A DNA stretch of 64,000 nucleotides from contig CAVUIU010000019.1 of the NCBI GenBank assembly GCA_963741615.1, positions 434,001 to 498,000 of the forward strand, written 5' to 3'. Origin of the DNA: UBA9676 sp963741615. Its GTDB lineage: Bacteria > Actinomycetota > Actinomycetes > Streptosporangiales > Streptosporangiaceae. Shown one piece after another: positions 40,909 through 49,921 of the stretch; position 1 is the first letter of the stretch, and each line of letters opens with the position of its first letter. A model generated the notes under the pieces. That model saw only the letters and a list, made by a program, of their open reading frames with translations. It was not told where the DNA came from and ran no database searches. The translations under genes and the position numbers were made by a program.

Positions 40909-41835
40909 TCAGCCGTTGGCCGACCCCCACTGGTCGGTGAAGTCGCGCTTTTGGGCCAGCGAGGTCGGGCTGTCGAGGACGGATCCCGCAGGGATCGGGG
41001 TTCCGGTGATGGTGAAGTTGGTGCCGTTACCGGCCACCTGGGTGATCTGGTAGGTGTTCCAGTACGAGGAACGCAGCCCACCGCGGTGCGTGCCGGAGGT
41101 GTTGGTGATGGAGACATTGCCGAAACTCGCGGCCCGGAAGTCGGCCAGCGGCAGGAAGGCGGATGTGGCCGTGTCGAACGGTGCCTCGCTGATCGCCTCG
41201 GCGCTGTTGCGTACGCAGCTGGCACCGGCCGGGCAGGCCCTGGTGCGGGTGAAGTGCTGGCCGTCGGTGGTGTCGGAGAACGCCAGCGTGAACTTGCGGG
41301 CGGGCTTGTTATAGAACACGGCCAGGCTGATCGCGTCGCCCGGATGGATGGCGATACCCGGGTAGCCCGGCCCGTTCGGGAACATCTCCCAGAACGGGAA
41401 ATATACCGGCGTGGTGCCCTCGCACCCCGCGATAAGGCCGATCTGCTCGACCGTGGATGACGTGGACCGCAAGCCGTCCAGTCCGACCCAGTGCGAGGAC
41501 CATGCGCCGTCGGTGGCGGTGACCCCGGCGCAGTTCACGGACGGCACGGTGAATTGCGCCGACACGAAGCGGAAGGTAGTGGTCGAGAAGCTGGCGGCGT
41601 ACCCGGCCCAGTTGATGGACCCCAGGCTGGTGACCGTGGTGGCCGGCAGCGCGGCCGCGCCCAGCCTCCCGCCGACGGCCGTCAGCGGGGTGCCTGGCCG
41701 GATCGATGCGGGCAACCGCGGGGCGGCGACCGTGCCGACGGCCGCGGACGCAGGGATGGAGGCGAAGGCGCCCGCCGCCAAGGCGACCGCCAGTGCGCCG
41801 CCGGCGACGGCGCCGGCGCGGGATGGTTTCCTCAT
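40909..41835 (-). CDS. Secreted G1 family glutamic endopeptidase (eqolisin)
   Basis: 308 residues with a signal peptide (AVAGGALAVALAAGAFASIPASA). The mature G1/A4 peptidase has NWAGYAASFSTTTFRFVSAQ, FTVPSVNC, WVGLDGLRSTSSTVEQIGLI, YFPFWEMFPNG and AEAISEAPFDTATSAFLPLA. The active-site Gln and Glu of eqolisins correspond to the VEQIG and AEAISEAP regions. These proteases work at acidic pH, usually outside the cell, and resist pepstatin. Four Cys could form disulfides. ATG 41835 has an AGAGGTCAGG-like ribosome site. It is convergent with the oxidoreductase gene and otherwise isolated. Confidence 0.9.
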   Translation of the reverse strand: MRKPSRAGAVAGGALAVALAAGAFASIPASAAVGTVAAPRLPASIRPGTPLTAVGGRLGAAALPATTVTSLGSINWAGYAASFSTTTFRFVSAQFTVPSVNCAGVTATDGAWSSHWVGLDGLRSTSSTVEQIGLIAGCEGTTPVYFPFWEMFPNGPGYPGIAIHPGDAISLAVFYNKPARKFTLAFSDTTDGQHFTRTRACPAGASCVRNSAEAISEAPFDTATSAFLPLADFRAASFGNVSITNTSGTHRGGLRSSYWNTYQITQVAGNGTNFTITGTPIPAGSVLDSPTSLAQKRDFTDQWGSANG

Positions 41836-42090
41836 CAGAATCCTGACCTCTCACGCGAGTAACCGATCGGCTGGACCATCTGGTCGGCCAGCCGACTTCT
41901 GATGGCGGCCACCCCGCCTCAACTTCTTGAGCGCCTGAAGAGATGACGCCCGGGAATCGGCAACGGATTACGGTTTCTGATGAATCTCTTGGCCTCTTAC
42001 CGCCTCAGAACTCATCGCACCGTACTGAGCTGGGCATTCATGAGATCGGCTACGCCGCGCGGCAGGTGATGCCGCACGGTGCGCCGACGG

Positions 42091-43362
42091 TCAGCGGATG
42101 CGAAGCGGAAGCGTGCGCGGACCCCGGATCTGGCCCGCGGACCACGTCACCGCGGACGGGTCCGCGAGGGTGAACCCGGGGATCCGTTCGAGCCAGACTT
42201 CGAGGGCGACCCGGAGCTCCATCCGCGCCAGATGGGAACCGACGCAGCGGTGGATGCCGAGGCCGAACGCTGCGTGCCGGTTGATCTCACGGTCGATGAC
42301 GACCTCACCCGCCCGGTCGAACTGCGCCGGATCACGGTTGGCCGCCGGGAACGACAGCAGGATCCAGTCATCGGCCTTCATGGCGACGCCGCGCCAGCGC
42401 ATGTCCTGCTTCACCAGCCGCGCCATCGTGACCGGCGCATAGGCGCGGAGGAACTCCTCCATCGCGGTCGGCAGCAGCCCGGGCGCGGCGACAAGTCGCT
42501 CGCGGTCGCCTGGGGTCTTCGCCAGATGCCACAGCGAGGCGCCGATCGCGCTCCACGTCGTGTCGATGCCGGCGATGAGCAGCAGCGCCATCGTGCCGGC
42601 GACGTGCGACGGGTCGAGCTTGTGACCGTGGAGTTCGGCATTGATGAGGAAGGTGGTCAGGTCCTCACGCGGGTTCTCGGCGTGGTCGTGGATCTGCCCG
42701 AGCAGGTAATCGAACAGCGTCGCCATTCGCGCGAGGCGCTCCTCGGGCGGCAGGTTGACGCCTTCGAGCGTGATCTCGACGAACTCGCGGAACCGCGGTC
42801 CATCCTGCGGGGGGAAGCCCAGCATGTCAGCGATGACCCGCATCGGGATGTGCTGCGCGTAGTCGTGGGCGGCATCGACGACGTCCTGCCCCGCGAACCC
42901 GTCGATGAGCGCGTGGCACAGCGCCCTCGTCGCCGGCTCCTGCCTGCTGACCGCTGTCTTGGTGAACGCGGGGAGCAGCAGCCTGCGCGCGTCGTGGTGG
43001 AATGGCGGGTCGGAGGAGATCGGCGGCGAGCCGCCGACCGGCGCAAGCTCGCGGGGCGGCCGGAAATTGCTCATGATGATCGACCGCGAGGAGAAGCGCT
43101 CGGTGTCGTAGGCGATCGCCGCGACGTCCCCATAACGCGTCGGCAGCCATCCGCCGCCGAACCGCTCGGTGCGCGCGACCGGGCAGCGCCGGCGCAGGTC
43201 GTCCTGGATCGAGTAGGGGTCGGCGGACCACTGCGGGTCGAGATGGGAGAAGTCGGCCGCCCAGTCCGCAACCGGGCCGGTGATGATCTCGTTGCGCGTG
43301 CCCAGCGGCCGCTCCTCGCGCACCTCGCGGAAGTCCCGGGGAAAGCGGTCATCGACGGCCAT
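42091..43362 (-). CDS. Cytochrome P450
   Basis: A 423-residue bacterial P450. The I-helix oxygen-binding motif is LLLIAGIDTTWSA, the K-helix ExxR is EEFLRAY, and the haem-binding loop FGLGIHRCVGSHLARMEL puts the axial thiolate at C373. The N-terminal half includes PPFHHDARRLLLPAFTKTAV. Class I enzymes need a ferredoxin, and a 3Fe-4S ferredoxin gene ends 1 base before this start. ATG 43362 (MAVDDRFPRDFREVREERPL) is used because the longer frame overlaps that ferredoxin. The substrate is not predictable. Confidence 0.94.
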   Translation of the reverse strand: MAVDDRFPRDFREVREERPLGTRNEIITGPVADWAADFSHLDPQWSADPYSIQDDLRRRCPVARTERFGGGWLPTRYGDVAAIAYDTERFSSRSIIMSNFRPPRELAPVGGSPPISSDPPFHHDARRLLLPAFTKTAVSRQEPATRALCHALIDGFAGQDVVDAAHDYAQHIPMRVIADMLGFPPQDGPRFREFVEITLEGVNLPPEERLARMATLFDYLLGQIHDHAENPREDLTTFLINAELHGHKLDPSHVAGTMALLLIAGIDTTWSAIGASLWHLAKTPGDRERLVAAPGLLPTAMEEFLRAYAPVTMARLVKQDMRWRGVAMKADDWILLSFPAANRDPAQFDRAGEVVIDREINRHAAFGLGIHRCVGSHLARMELRVALEVWLERIPGFTLADPSAVTWSAGQIRGPRTLPLRIR

Positions 43363-43363
43363 G

Positions 43364-43579
43364 TCAGGTCTCCTCGAGGACCTCGATCGCGCGCTCGGGA
43401 CAGTTGGACGCCGCCAGGCGCGCGTCGTGCTCGCTGCCCGCCGGCACGACCCCCTCACCGAGGACCGTCCCATAGCCCTCGCCATCCTCGCCGAACAGGC
43501 CGGGAGCGAGGTCATAGCAGCGGCCGTGCCCTTGGCAGCGTTCGGAGCTGATCTGCACCTTCACCGCGATGTTTCCCAT
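43364..43579 (-). CDS. 3Fe-4S ferredoxin, P450 redox partner
   Basis: A 71-residue ferredoxin from ATG 43579 (MGNIAVKVQISSERCQGHGR). Three cluster cysteines are C15, C21 and C60 (CQGHGRC, SNCPERAI). The position of the fourth Cys in 4Fe-4S proteins is occupied by His18 or Gly, the pattern of [3Fe-4S] ferredoxins that feed actinobacterial P450s. It ends 1 base before the P450 start, same strand, clearly one operon. A longer frame to 43618 exists, but the domain starts at the chosen ATG. No ferredoxin reductase is adjacent. Confidence 0.93.
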   Translation of the reverse strand: MGNIAVKVQISSERCQGHGRCYDLAPGLFGEDGEGYGTVLGEGVVPAGSEHDARLAASNCPERAIEVLEET

Positions 43580-43825
43580 CTGTGCCGTGTTCCGGCATTT
43601 ACTGAAGGCTAACCACAACTTTGATGAAGTCGCGCCCGTGGTCCAGGTCCCCGGACCGCCAGGAGTATCCCCAAGCGTGCCGCCCTGCGGGCATAACGGA
43701 CTGCGTGTTGCGCGTCCGGTACCGTGACATACGGTGCACGCGACGACACGTGGTCACCAGCAGGCGGTGGCGCGTATGCGCTCTCCAGCCAGCAGGTCCG
43801 CAAGGACAAGTGAAGGGCGGGACGC

Positions 43826-45441
43826 GTGAGTGCGGAGCTGCGCGAGGGCCAGACCTTCGGTGGGTACCACATCGTCGAGCTGGTGGGCTCCGGCGGCATG
43901 GGCCTTGTCTACCGGGCCGAGCAGCGAATTCTTGGGCGAACGGTCGCTCTTAAGGTGATTCGCCCTGAAATTGCCGAGTCTGGTGACTATCGCTCGCGTT
44001 TCTTGCGGGAGGCGCGGCTTGCCGCTGCCGTCGACCATCCCCACGTGGTCTCGGTCTTCGATGTCGGCGAGCACGACGGCCGGCTGTACCTGACCATGCA
44101 ATGGGTCGACGGCCTGGAGCTGGGGACCCTCATCGATCGCCACCAGCGGTTGGCCCCGGAGCGGGCGGTGCTCATCGGGGTCCAGCTGGCAGGGGCGCTC
44201 CAGGCGGTCCATGACGCCGGGCTCGTGCACAGAGATGTCAAGCCGTCCAACGTGCTCGTGCGCGACATCGGCGGCCACGATCACGCTTACCTCACCGACT
44301 TCGGCATCGCCAAGGCGCCTGGCGCACAGGACAACCTCACCCGGACGGGCCTGGTGATGGGTACCCCGGGCTACCTGTCACCAGAACAGATCCGGGGCCA
44401 GCGACCCGGCCCGGGCAGCGATCTGTACGCGCTCGGCTGCATCATTTTCGAGGCCCTCACCGGCCAGCGCCCGTTCCGCGACGAAAATGACCTGGCGATG
44501 CACTGGGCCCACGCAAGCGGGCCACGACCGGTCGCGTCAGCCCTGTGCCCGGCTCTCGGGCTCCGCTACGACGCGTTCCTTGCCCGGGCGCTCGCGGTAG
44601 ATCCCGGCGAACGGTTCTCATCCGGCCGTGCGTTCGCGGAAGCCCTGCAAGCCGCCCACACCGGGCGGCCGGGCGGCCTGACAGACAGTCCTGCCGCGCG
44701 CGATGCCCCCACCCGGCGGACGCTCCGCCCATCCCCCCCGACGCCAGCCGCGTCCGGGACCAGGCCGGCCACCGCCGCGACCTCATCCGATGCGCTGGAC
44801 CCGACGTTGCCGCGGCAAGCGGGGCCACGGCCGGCCGGGCCAGTGGACCCGACGACGCCGCGGCAAGCGCGGCCACGGCCGGCCGGGCCAGCACCACGTG
44901 CGGCCGGTGCGGCGGCGGCCGGCGCGGCCCGCGCCGGCCGGGTGGTCCCGCCGCCGAAGTCCGCCGGGGCGCCCGCCCGCTCCCGGCCGGTACCCGCGCA
45001 CGCGCATCCCGGCCTTCCCCCCTCGGCCAGCTGGTCATTCTGACCGGCGCCCTGGTGTTCATCGCATCGGTGACGCTGGTGACCGAGTACACCAACAAGG
45101 ACGCGGCCGGCTGGACGAGTCTGTGGCGGGCGACTCACGGTGATCCCGTGTCGCCGCTGTCCCAGACCAATTTCTGGATCTCGGTCGCTCTGGTCGCGGC
45201 CGTCCTGGTGTTCACGGCCATAAGCGCCGGTACGCACAAGCGACTGGTCATGATCGGCGCGCTGGCAGCCTCACTCGGGCTCATCGGCTACACGCTGTAC
45301 CTACCCTCGGTAGGGTCGGCCGGGTTCCGGTCTTACGGCTCGAGCTACTGGCTTTCGCTCGCCGCCGCCATCGCCATGATGATCGGGGCCGGGGTCGCCC
45401 TCGCGGCCCGCCGGCGCCGCAGATCACCGCCCGCCCGGTGA
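43826..45441 (+). CDS. PknB-like Ser/Thr protein kinase with C-terminal four-helix membrane domain, apparent frameshift in a poly-C run
   Basis: Hanks-type kinase domain at residues about 10-270: Gly loop LVGSGGMGLVYRA, K43 (TVALKVI), H135/D137 in HRDVKPSNVL, D158 in TDFGIAKA and GTPGYLSPEQIRG. A Pro/Ala-rich linker (about 285-395) contains a 16-residue tandem duplication. As written the frame ends SASWSF at 45043. Adding one base at the C6 run 45017-45022 gives LPPLGQLVILTGALVFIASV and four transmembrane helices ending in RRRRRSPPAR at 45441. The full protein would thus be a membrane kinase of about 538 residues. Separate translation of the membrane part is possible but has no clear start site. 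Confidence 0.85.
44798..44893 (+). repeat. 48-bp tandem duplication in the kinase linker
   Basis: Two near-identical 48-base units (44798-44845, 44846-44893) encode DPTLPRQAGPRPAGPV and DPTTPRQARPRPAGPA. The period is a multiple of three, so the frame is kept. It lengthens the disordered Pro-rich linker between the kinase and membrane domains. Confidence 0.88.
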
Positions 45442-45571
45442 GGAAGCCCGCCCGCGCTGTTCACAGCCAGCCGAGCCAGGTCATGACCTCTCGCGCAGCG
45501 ACCCCGGCCGGACGGTCGTCGGCCGGCTCCACATCCGCCACCCCATGCGGGTGACCAGGGGCTTCGGTGGC

Positions 45572-46612
45572 TCAGCTGGCGCGCCGTTCGGCGAAGGTGC
45601 GCCGGTACGCCTGGGGGCTGGTGTGCACGGCCCGGCTGAAGTGCTTGCGCAGGTTGGCCGCTGTCGAGAAGCCGCTTTTCTCCGCGACCGAATCGATCGG
45701 CAGGTCGCTCAGCTCGAGGAGCCGCTGGGCGAACTGAATGCGCTGGCGGAGCAGCCACTGGTAGGGGGTCGTGCCGGTGCTGGCCAGGAACCGGCGGGCG
45801 AAGGTCCGAGGGCTCATGGCAGCGCGCGCCGCCAGGTCCTCGACTGTTATCGGTTCAGCCAGATGCTCCTGGAGCCAGCTGACGGTGTCGGCGAACAGGC
45901 TGGAGCTGTCGAGCGCGGGCAGGGGCGCGTCGATGTACTGGGCCTGGCCCCCGTCGCGCTGGGGTGGGACCACGAGCTGGCGGGCGAGCTGGGTGGCGAT
46001 CTCGGTGCCGTAGTCCTGGCGGACCAGGTGCAGGCACAGGTCGATGCTGGCGGCGCTCCCGGCTGAGGTCAGGATGTCGCCCTCGTCGACGAACAGCACC
46101 CCGGGGTCGACCGCCACCTTCGGATGCCGGCGCGCGAGCTGGCCGCATTCTGTCCAGTGCGTGGTGGCCCGGCGGCCGTCGAGCAGCCCGGAAGCCGCCA
46201 GGGCGAATGCGCCTGTGCACAGCGAGACGATGCGGCTCCCCCGTGCGTGAGCCTGCCGCAAGACCTCCGGCAGCCCGGCCGGGACCTGCTCGAAGGACGC
46301 GGTCGGCAGGACGATAACGGTGTCGGCACGGCGGATCCGCTCCTGTCCGTGGGCGGCCAGCAGCTGGAATCCGCCGTCGGTGGTCACCGGCCCGGGGGTG
46401 ATCGCGCACACGAAAGAGCGATACCAGGGGACGCCGAACATCGCGGACCAATGGCTGCCGAAGACCTCGCAGGCGACCCCCAGCTCGAACGCCGTGACCC
46501 CCTCGGAGACGACGATGGCGACCGCGTGAGCACGGCCCGGGCCCATGGCGTGGCCCGATGCGACTGCGTCCTTCCGCCGGGCGAGGCTGAGATTGGCAGG
46601 ATAGTTGCGCAT
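45572..46612 (-). CDS. GlxA-type transcriptional regulator (DJ-1/PfpI plus AraC helix-turn-helix)
   Basis: About 346 residues from ATG 46612; ATG 46546 (MGPGRAHAVAIVVSEGVTAF) is an equally good start, giving 324. The N-terminal DJ-1/PfpI-like domain (ELGVACEVFGS, RIVSLCTGAFALAASGLLDG with the nucleophile-elbow Cys, TTHW) is a sensor in these regulators. The C-terminal AraC domain has two helix-turn-helices (ITVEDLAARAAMSPRTFARR, LPIDSVAEKSGFSTAANLRK) and HTSPQAYRRTF. Family members regulate amine, glycine-betaine or NAD-related catabolism. It is divergent from the gene at 46665. Confidence 0.92.
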   Translation of the reverse strand: MRNYPANLSLARRKDAVASGHAMGPGRAHAVAIVVSEGVTAFELGVACEVFGSHWSAMFGVPWYRSFVCAITPGPVTTDGGFQLLAAHGQERIRRADTVIVLPTASFEQVPAGLPEVLRQAHARGSRIVSLCTGAFALAASGLLDGRRATTHWTECGQLARRHPKVAVDPGVLFVDEGDILTSAGSAASIDLCLHLVRQDYGTEIATQLARQLVVPPQRDGGQAQYIDAPLPALDSSSLFADTVSWLQEHLAEPITVEDLAARAAMSPRTFARRFLASTGTTPYQWLLRQRIQFAQRLLELSDLPIDSVAEKSGFSTAANLRKHFSRAVHTSPQAYRRTFAERRAS

Positions 46613-46664
46613 AATGACAATCGTGCCACTTACCGGTTCTCGTGTCGAGCCGGACGATAAGAAC

Positions 46665-47147
46665 ATGACGACAGACCAGCTACTTCGATCCGCACCGCAC
46701 GACAGCCGGCCATGGGATCGCTTCCGTGCCCGCGCGCTGGCCGCAAGCCTGGATCGCCAGCTCGCGGCGGGAATCCCGGCAGAATCCAGCCGGCCCCTGG
46801 GCATCCGCGCCCGGCGGATCGTCTCGCCCGCAGGGCGCCGGGACATCGCCGAGGGCTGGGACCAGGTCCTGGACCATGGCCGCCGGCCGCCCGTCCCCCG
46901 CACCCCGCGTGCGCCGCTGTGCCGCGATCGCCTCGCCGCAGCAGAACGTGAGGTGCGGGAGATGCTCGCCGTCCTCGCCGGGCCGAGCCCGATCGCCGCC
47001 CGTGGCGCGGCCATGGCCAGCCTGCTCCTGAGCGACGGCGCCGGGCCGTTGCACAACCATCGCTCCGCCCTCGACCTGGGCGCCGCGGTACGAGAGGCGA
47101 CGAGGCAGATGGACCCGTTCGCCGCCGCCCCCATGGGATGGAACTGA
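46665..47147 (+). CDS. Conserved-looking hypothetical protein
   Basis: 160 residues from ATG 46665 (MTTDQLLRSAPHDSRPWDRF). Largely helical and Arg/Ala-rich: RARALAASLDRQLAAGIPAE, ARRIVSPAGRRDIAEGWDQV, CRDRLAAAEREVREMLAVLA, then ARGAAMASLLLSDGAGPLHN and a final HRSALDLGAAVREATRQMDP. No transmembrane or signal sequence. I do not recognise a named family, though similar short helical proteins seem common in actinomycetes. An in-frame start at 46605 would overlap the divergent GlxA-type gene and is less likely. Confidence 0.65.
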   Translation: MTTDQLLRSAPHDSRPWDRFRARALAASLDRQLAAGIPAESSRPLGIRARRIVSPAGRRDIAEGWDQVLDHGRRPPVPRTPRAPLCRDRLAAAEREVREMLAVLAGPSPIAARGAAMASLLLSDGAGPLHNHRSALDLGAAVREATRQMDPFAAAPMGWN

Positions 47148-47166
47148 CCGGGAGAGCGACCCGGGT

Positions 47167-47676
47167 TCAGGCCGTCCCGGGGCTGAAGGTGAACCGCGTC
47201 GGAGACCCGGGGAAGTCGCGGGTATCCAGGGCAAATACCCACTCCGGCAGCAAGCTGAAGACGCTGTTCGACGCGGGGTCGACCATGTCCAGGCCGTAGC
47301 CGGTCCCGTACTTGGCGTTCTCCGCGTCGAGCATGGCCGTCAGCGCGTCACGATCAGTGACCCGCTGGGCCCGGCCGTGCACGATCACGGGTTCGAGCGG
47401 ATTCTCGGTGGCCAGCGTGCAGCGGGGCTCGGAGCCCAGGTTGCGCGCCTTGCGGGATCCGTTGGCGCTGCTGAACCACAACCTGCCCTGGTACCAGACC
47501 GCCCAGACCGGCATGAGGTGAGGCGCTCCCTCCGGAGTCACCGTCGCCAGCCAGAAGTCATGCGAGCGGGCCAGCCTCTCCTCCGCCCACGACCACGGGA
47601 GAAGGCCACTCCCCTCGCCCGCGGGAAGCGTCCCGTAGCCCGGCATATAGGGCCTGGCGGCGATCGGTTCGGTCAT
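47167..47676 (-). CDS. Pyridoxamine 5'-phosphate oxidase-fold protein (PPOX/F420-binding type)
   Basis: A 169-residue split-barrel flavin-fold protein. It has WAEERLARSHDFWLATVTPE, GAPHLMPVWAVWYQGRLWFS, SSANGSRKARNLGSEPRCTL and EPVIVHGRAQRVTDRDALTA, then VFALDTRDFPGSPTRFTF. The LMPVWAVWYQG and KARNL motifs are typical of PPOX-fold proteins that bind FMN or F420 and reduce or oxidise small molecules. ATG 47676 begins MTEPIAARPYMPGYG. It is convergent with the helical hypothetical protein. The cofactor cannot be settled by eye. Confidence 0.87.
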   Translation of the reverse strand: MTEPIAARPYMPGYGTLPAGEGSGLLPWSWAEERLARSHDFWLATVTPEGAPHLMPVWAVWYQGRLWFSSANGSRKARNLGSEPRCTLATENPLEPVIVHGRAQRVTDRDALTAMLDAENAKYGTGYGLDMVDPASNSVFSLLPEWVFALDTRDFPGSPTRFTFSPGTA

Positions 47677-47828
47677 GCTCCCGAAGTTACCAACCGGGGC
47701 CGGTACCGGGGGCTCCCCCCGCCGGGTGGCAGGCCCGGTGGGATAGGACCGGCCGGTAAACCCGCTCCCTCGCCTGGGCGTCTTGTACTTGTACGTGCGA
47801 TGGCCGCAATCTTGCCCGGGGGTGCGTC

Positions 47829-48092
47829 ATGACCGGCGAGCAGGTGCCGCCGTGGCTTCTAGAGGCCGGCGATGTGATCCGCCTCCGCCACCATCACGAC
47901 CCGCGGTGCGGCCGGTGCCTGAGCTACTGGCAGACCGACGTCGTGGTCACCGAGAAGCCCGCTCCCGTGTGCGACCGCGTCGCCGTCAACTGGGCGGGGG
48001 ATGCCCGGCTGCTCGGCAGCAGGCCCGCCGTCACCGGGGTCAGCGCGTTCAGGCCGGACGAACAGGCCCTGCGGATCGGGCGGCTCCGATGA
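47829..48092 (+). CDS. Small hypothetical protein with CxxC
   Basis: 87 residues. Features seen: a N-terminal PWLLEAGDVIRLRHHHD with three adjacent His, then PRCGRCLSYWQTDVVVTEKP with a CGRC pair, and a third Cys (VCDRVAVNW). His plus Cys clustering suggests metal binding, but no family is recognised. Start ATG 47829 lies just after GGGGGTGCGTC. It stands alone between the PPOX-fold gene and the hydrolase. Confidence 0.5.
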   Translation: MTGEQVPPWLLEAGDVIRLRHHHDPRCGRCLSYWQTDVVVTEKPAPVCDRVAVNWAGDARLLGSRPAVTGVSAFRPDEQALRIGRLR

Positions 48093-48282
48093 GGGCGGTG
48101 CTGAGAAGGCATCTTCCGGTTCTTGCTACTTGAGGGTAACCTGTGGTCCAAGCCCACGCACTGGCAACCACGGTTGCCCTCTAGGGTGCTCCCTTTACCG
48201 GACGAGGCAGGGGCTCCCAATTGGACGGAGCGGGTCGGCCCGGCGCGCAGGGCTCGCTGGCACAGGCGGGAGTAATCTTGCC

Positions 48283-49476
48283 ATGATCATTAACCGCGCA
48301 GCAGCCGGGTCGCGGGTGGCACTCAGATCACTTCATCGTCAGGCTCGTGCCCCGTCTGCGCTGCGAGCTGTGAACGGTCTCCTCACCCGCGGACGCGACC
48401 TGGCTGTCGGCTGGTGCACCACGATCGCCGCCGCGGGGCTGGCGATGACAGAGGGGCTGACCCGCACGACCGCACCCCAGGCCAGCGCGCCAGCTGGCCC
48501 GCCGGCGGCCGGTCCGCCCCTCGGCGACGAGGTGCGGGTGCTGGTGGTGGGGGCACGGTCGCGGTGGATCGACCTCGAAGGCCCTGTCCATTACCTCGAC
48601 TTCGGCGGCCCGGCCGACGGCCCGACGGTCGTATGCGTGCACGGGCTGGCCGGCTCGGCGGTGAACTGGTCGGCGATCGCGCCGCTGCTGACCGGCCACT
48701 GCCGCGTACTCGCCCTGGACCTTCCCGGGCATGGCCTCACCCGGTCGCTGGGACGCGGCACGGACGTGGCGTCCCTGCGGGGCCTGCTGCACCGTTTCAT
48801 CGAGGCCGTGCCCGCCGGCCCGGTCATGCTCATCGGCAACTCGATGGGCGGAATGATCTGCCTGCTGGAGGCGAGCGCCGCCCCCGCCACCGTGACCGGC
48901 CTGGTCCTGGTCAACCCGGTCCTGCCGCTGGTGCCCGCGATGCCAGACCGGTTCGTCACCCCGATGCTCGCCGCGTACGCCACGCCGGGCCTTGGCCCGC
49001 TGCTGATGCGCCTGCGCCGCCGCACCTCGCCGGAGGCACTGGTCGCCAGCGTGCTGTCGATGTGCTGCGTGGACGCCTCACGGGTGCCCGCCGGCGTGCT
49101 CGCCCAGCATGTCACGGTGGCGCGCCAGGCCCTCATGTCGCCCGGGGCCGAGCGGGAGATCGCCGCCTCAGCCCGCTCCATGATCGCCATCTTCGGCGAC
49201 CTGCGCGGCGGGGCCTACCGGCGCGCGATCCGCTCCATCACCTGCCCGGTGCTGCTGTTGCACGGCGAGTGCGACCGGATGGTGCCGGTCGCGGTCGCCC
49301 GGGCGGCGGCACGCGCCCACCCGGCCTGGACGATGGTCGAGATGCCCGGCGTGGGCCACGTGCCCCAGCTCGAAGCCCCGGGCGACACCGCGAGCGTCAT
49401 CACCGGCTGGCTCGGCTCAGCCGCCCGCAGCGCCACAGCCGCAGCCGCCCCGGTACCCCCCGCCCGGCCTGCGTGA
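48283..49476 (+). CDS. Alpha/beta hydrolase
   Basis: 397 residues from ATG 48283 (GGGAG upstream). The N-terminal 100 residues are Ala/Arg-rich with a weakly hydrophobic stretch (VGWCTTIAAAGLAMTEGL). The hydrolase core has the oxyanion motif VVCVHGLAGSAVNW, nucleophile elbow IGNSMGGMICL, acid in LLLHGECDRMVPVAVARAAA and His in MPGVGHVPQLEAPGD. A helical lid lies between (about 230-300). It may act as an esterase, lipase or haloperoxidase-like enzyme; nothing fixes the substrate. The next gene is pckG, 445 bases away. Confidence 0.88.
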   Translation: MIINRAAAGSRVALRSLHRQARAPSALRAVNGLLTRGRDLAVGWCTTIAAAGLAMTEGLTRTTAPQASAPAGPPAAGPPLGDEVRVLVVGARSRWIDLEGPVHYLDFGGPADGPTVVCVHGLAGSAVNWSAIAPLLTGHCRVLALDLPGHGLTRSLGRGTDVASLRGLLHRFIEAVPAGPVMLIGNSMGGMICLLEASAAPATVTGLVLVNPVLPLVPAMPDRFVTPMLAAYATPGLGPLLMRLRRRTSPEALVASVLSMCCVDASRVPAGVLAQHVTVARQALMSPGAEREIAASARSMIAIFGDLRGGAYRRAIRSITCPVLLLHGECDRMVPVAVARAAARAHPAWTMVEMPGVGHVPQLEAPGDTASVITGWLGSAARSATAAAAPVPPARPA

Positions 49477-49808
49477 AGCGGCAACGCGCTGCTGCCGCGC
49501 AATCCGGGGCCAGGTGCAATACCCGGGGGCAGGAACCACCCAGTTCGCTGCGCACGGTGAGCCCGCGGGAATGCGGGGGACGTACGCGCAGGCACGTGCC
49601 TATTCGCAATAGCAGGGTCCCGGCCTTCTTTGCCGGAGCCGGCCCGGCGCGGCCCGCCGCGCGGACCCGCAGGAGCCGGCGGCAGTGCCGGGGCCGTGGT
49701 GAGGCGCACCGTCAGGTGACTCCGGTGAGGCGGTCCCGGCAGGGCCGTCTACGTGCACAAAGTCCCAGGTCCGGGGAGACGGGGACCTTCGGCCCTGGCC
49801 CGGCGGCT
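49477..49808 (+). other. Gene-free interval between the hydrolase and pckG
   Basis: About 330 bases of G/C-rich sequence with no credible coding frame (Arg/Pro-rich shadows only). No tRNA-like or repeat structure was seen. The pckG promoter candidate follows at 49809. Confidence 0.5.
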
Positions 49809-49836
49809 TTGAAAACGAGCAATACTTGATTATAGG
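49809..49836 (+). promoter_or_regulatory. Candidate sigma-70-like promoter of pckG
   Basis: TTGAAA (49809-49814) and TATAGG (49831-49836) are separated by 16 bases in a short A/T-rich island within G/C-rich DNA. Transcription would start near 49843, giving a leader of about 80 bases before ATG 49922. Confidence 0.5.
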
Positions 49837-49921
49837 ACCCTTAGCCGTAACCGTCGGCCAGGTGCTAACTGCGGGCCCGATTGGCTTGCTGCGCCTGTCG
49901 GTCATATGCAGGGAGATAGCA

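Noticed and set aside
42079..43551. Plus-strand open frame opposite the P450
   Set aside because: The P450 haem, I-helix and ExxR motifs are on the minus strand; the plus frame is motif-free and Arg/Gly-rich.
45044..45441. Independent four-helix membrane protein gene downstream of the kinase
   Set aside because: No ribosome site or good start codon precedes the helices, and a one-base change in a C run joins it to the kinase linker.
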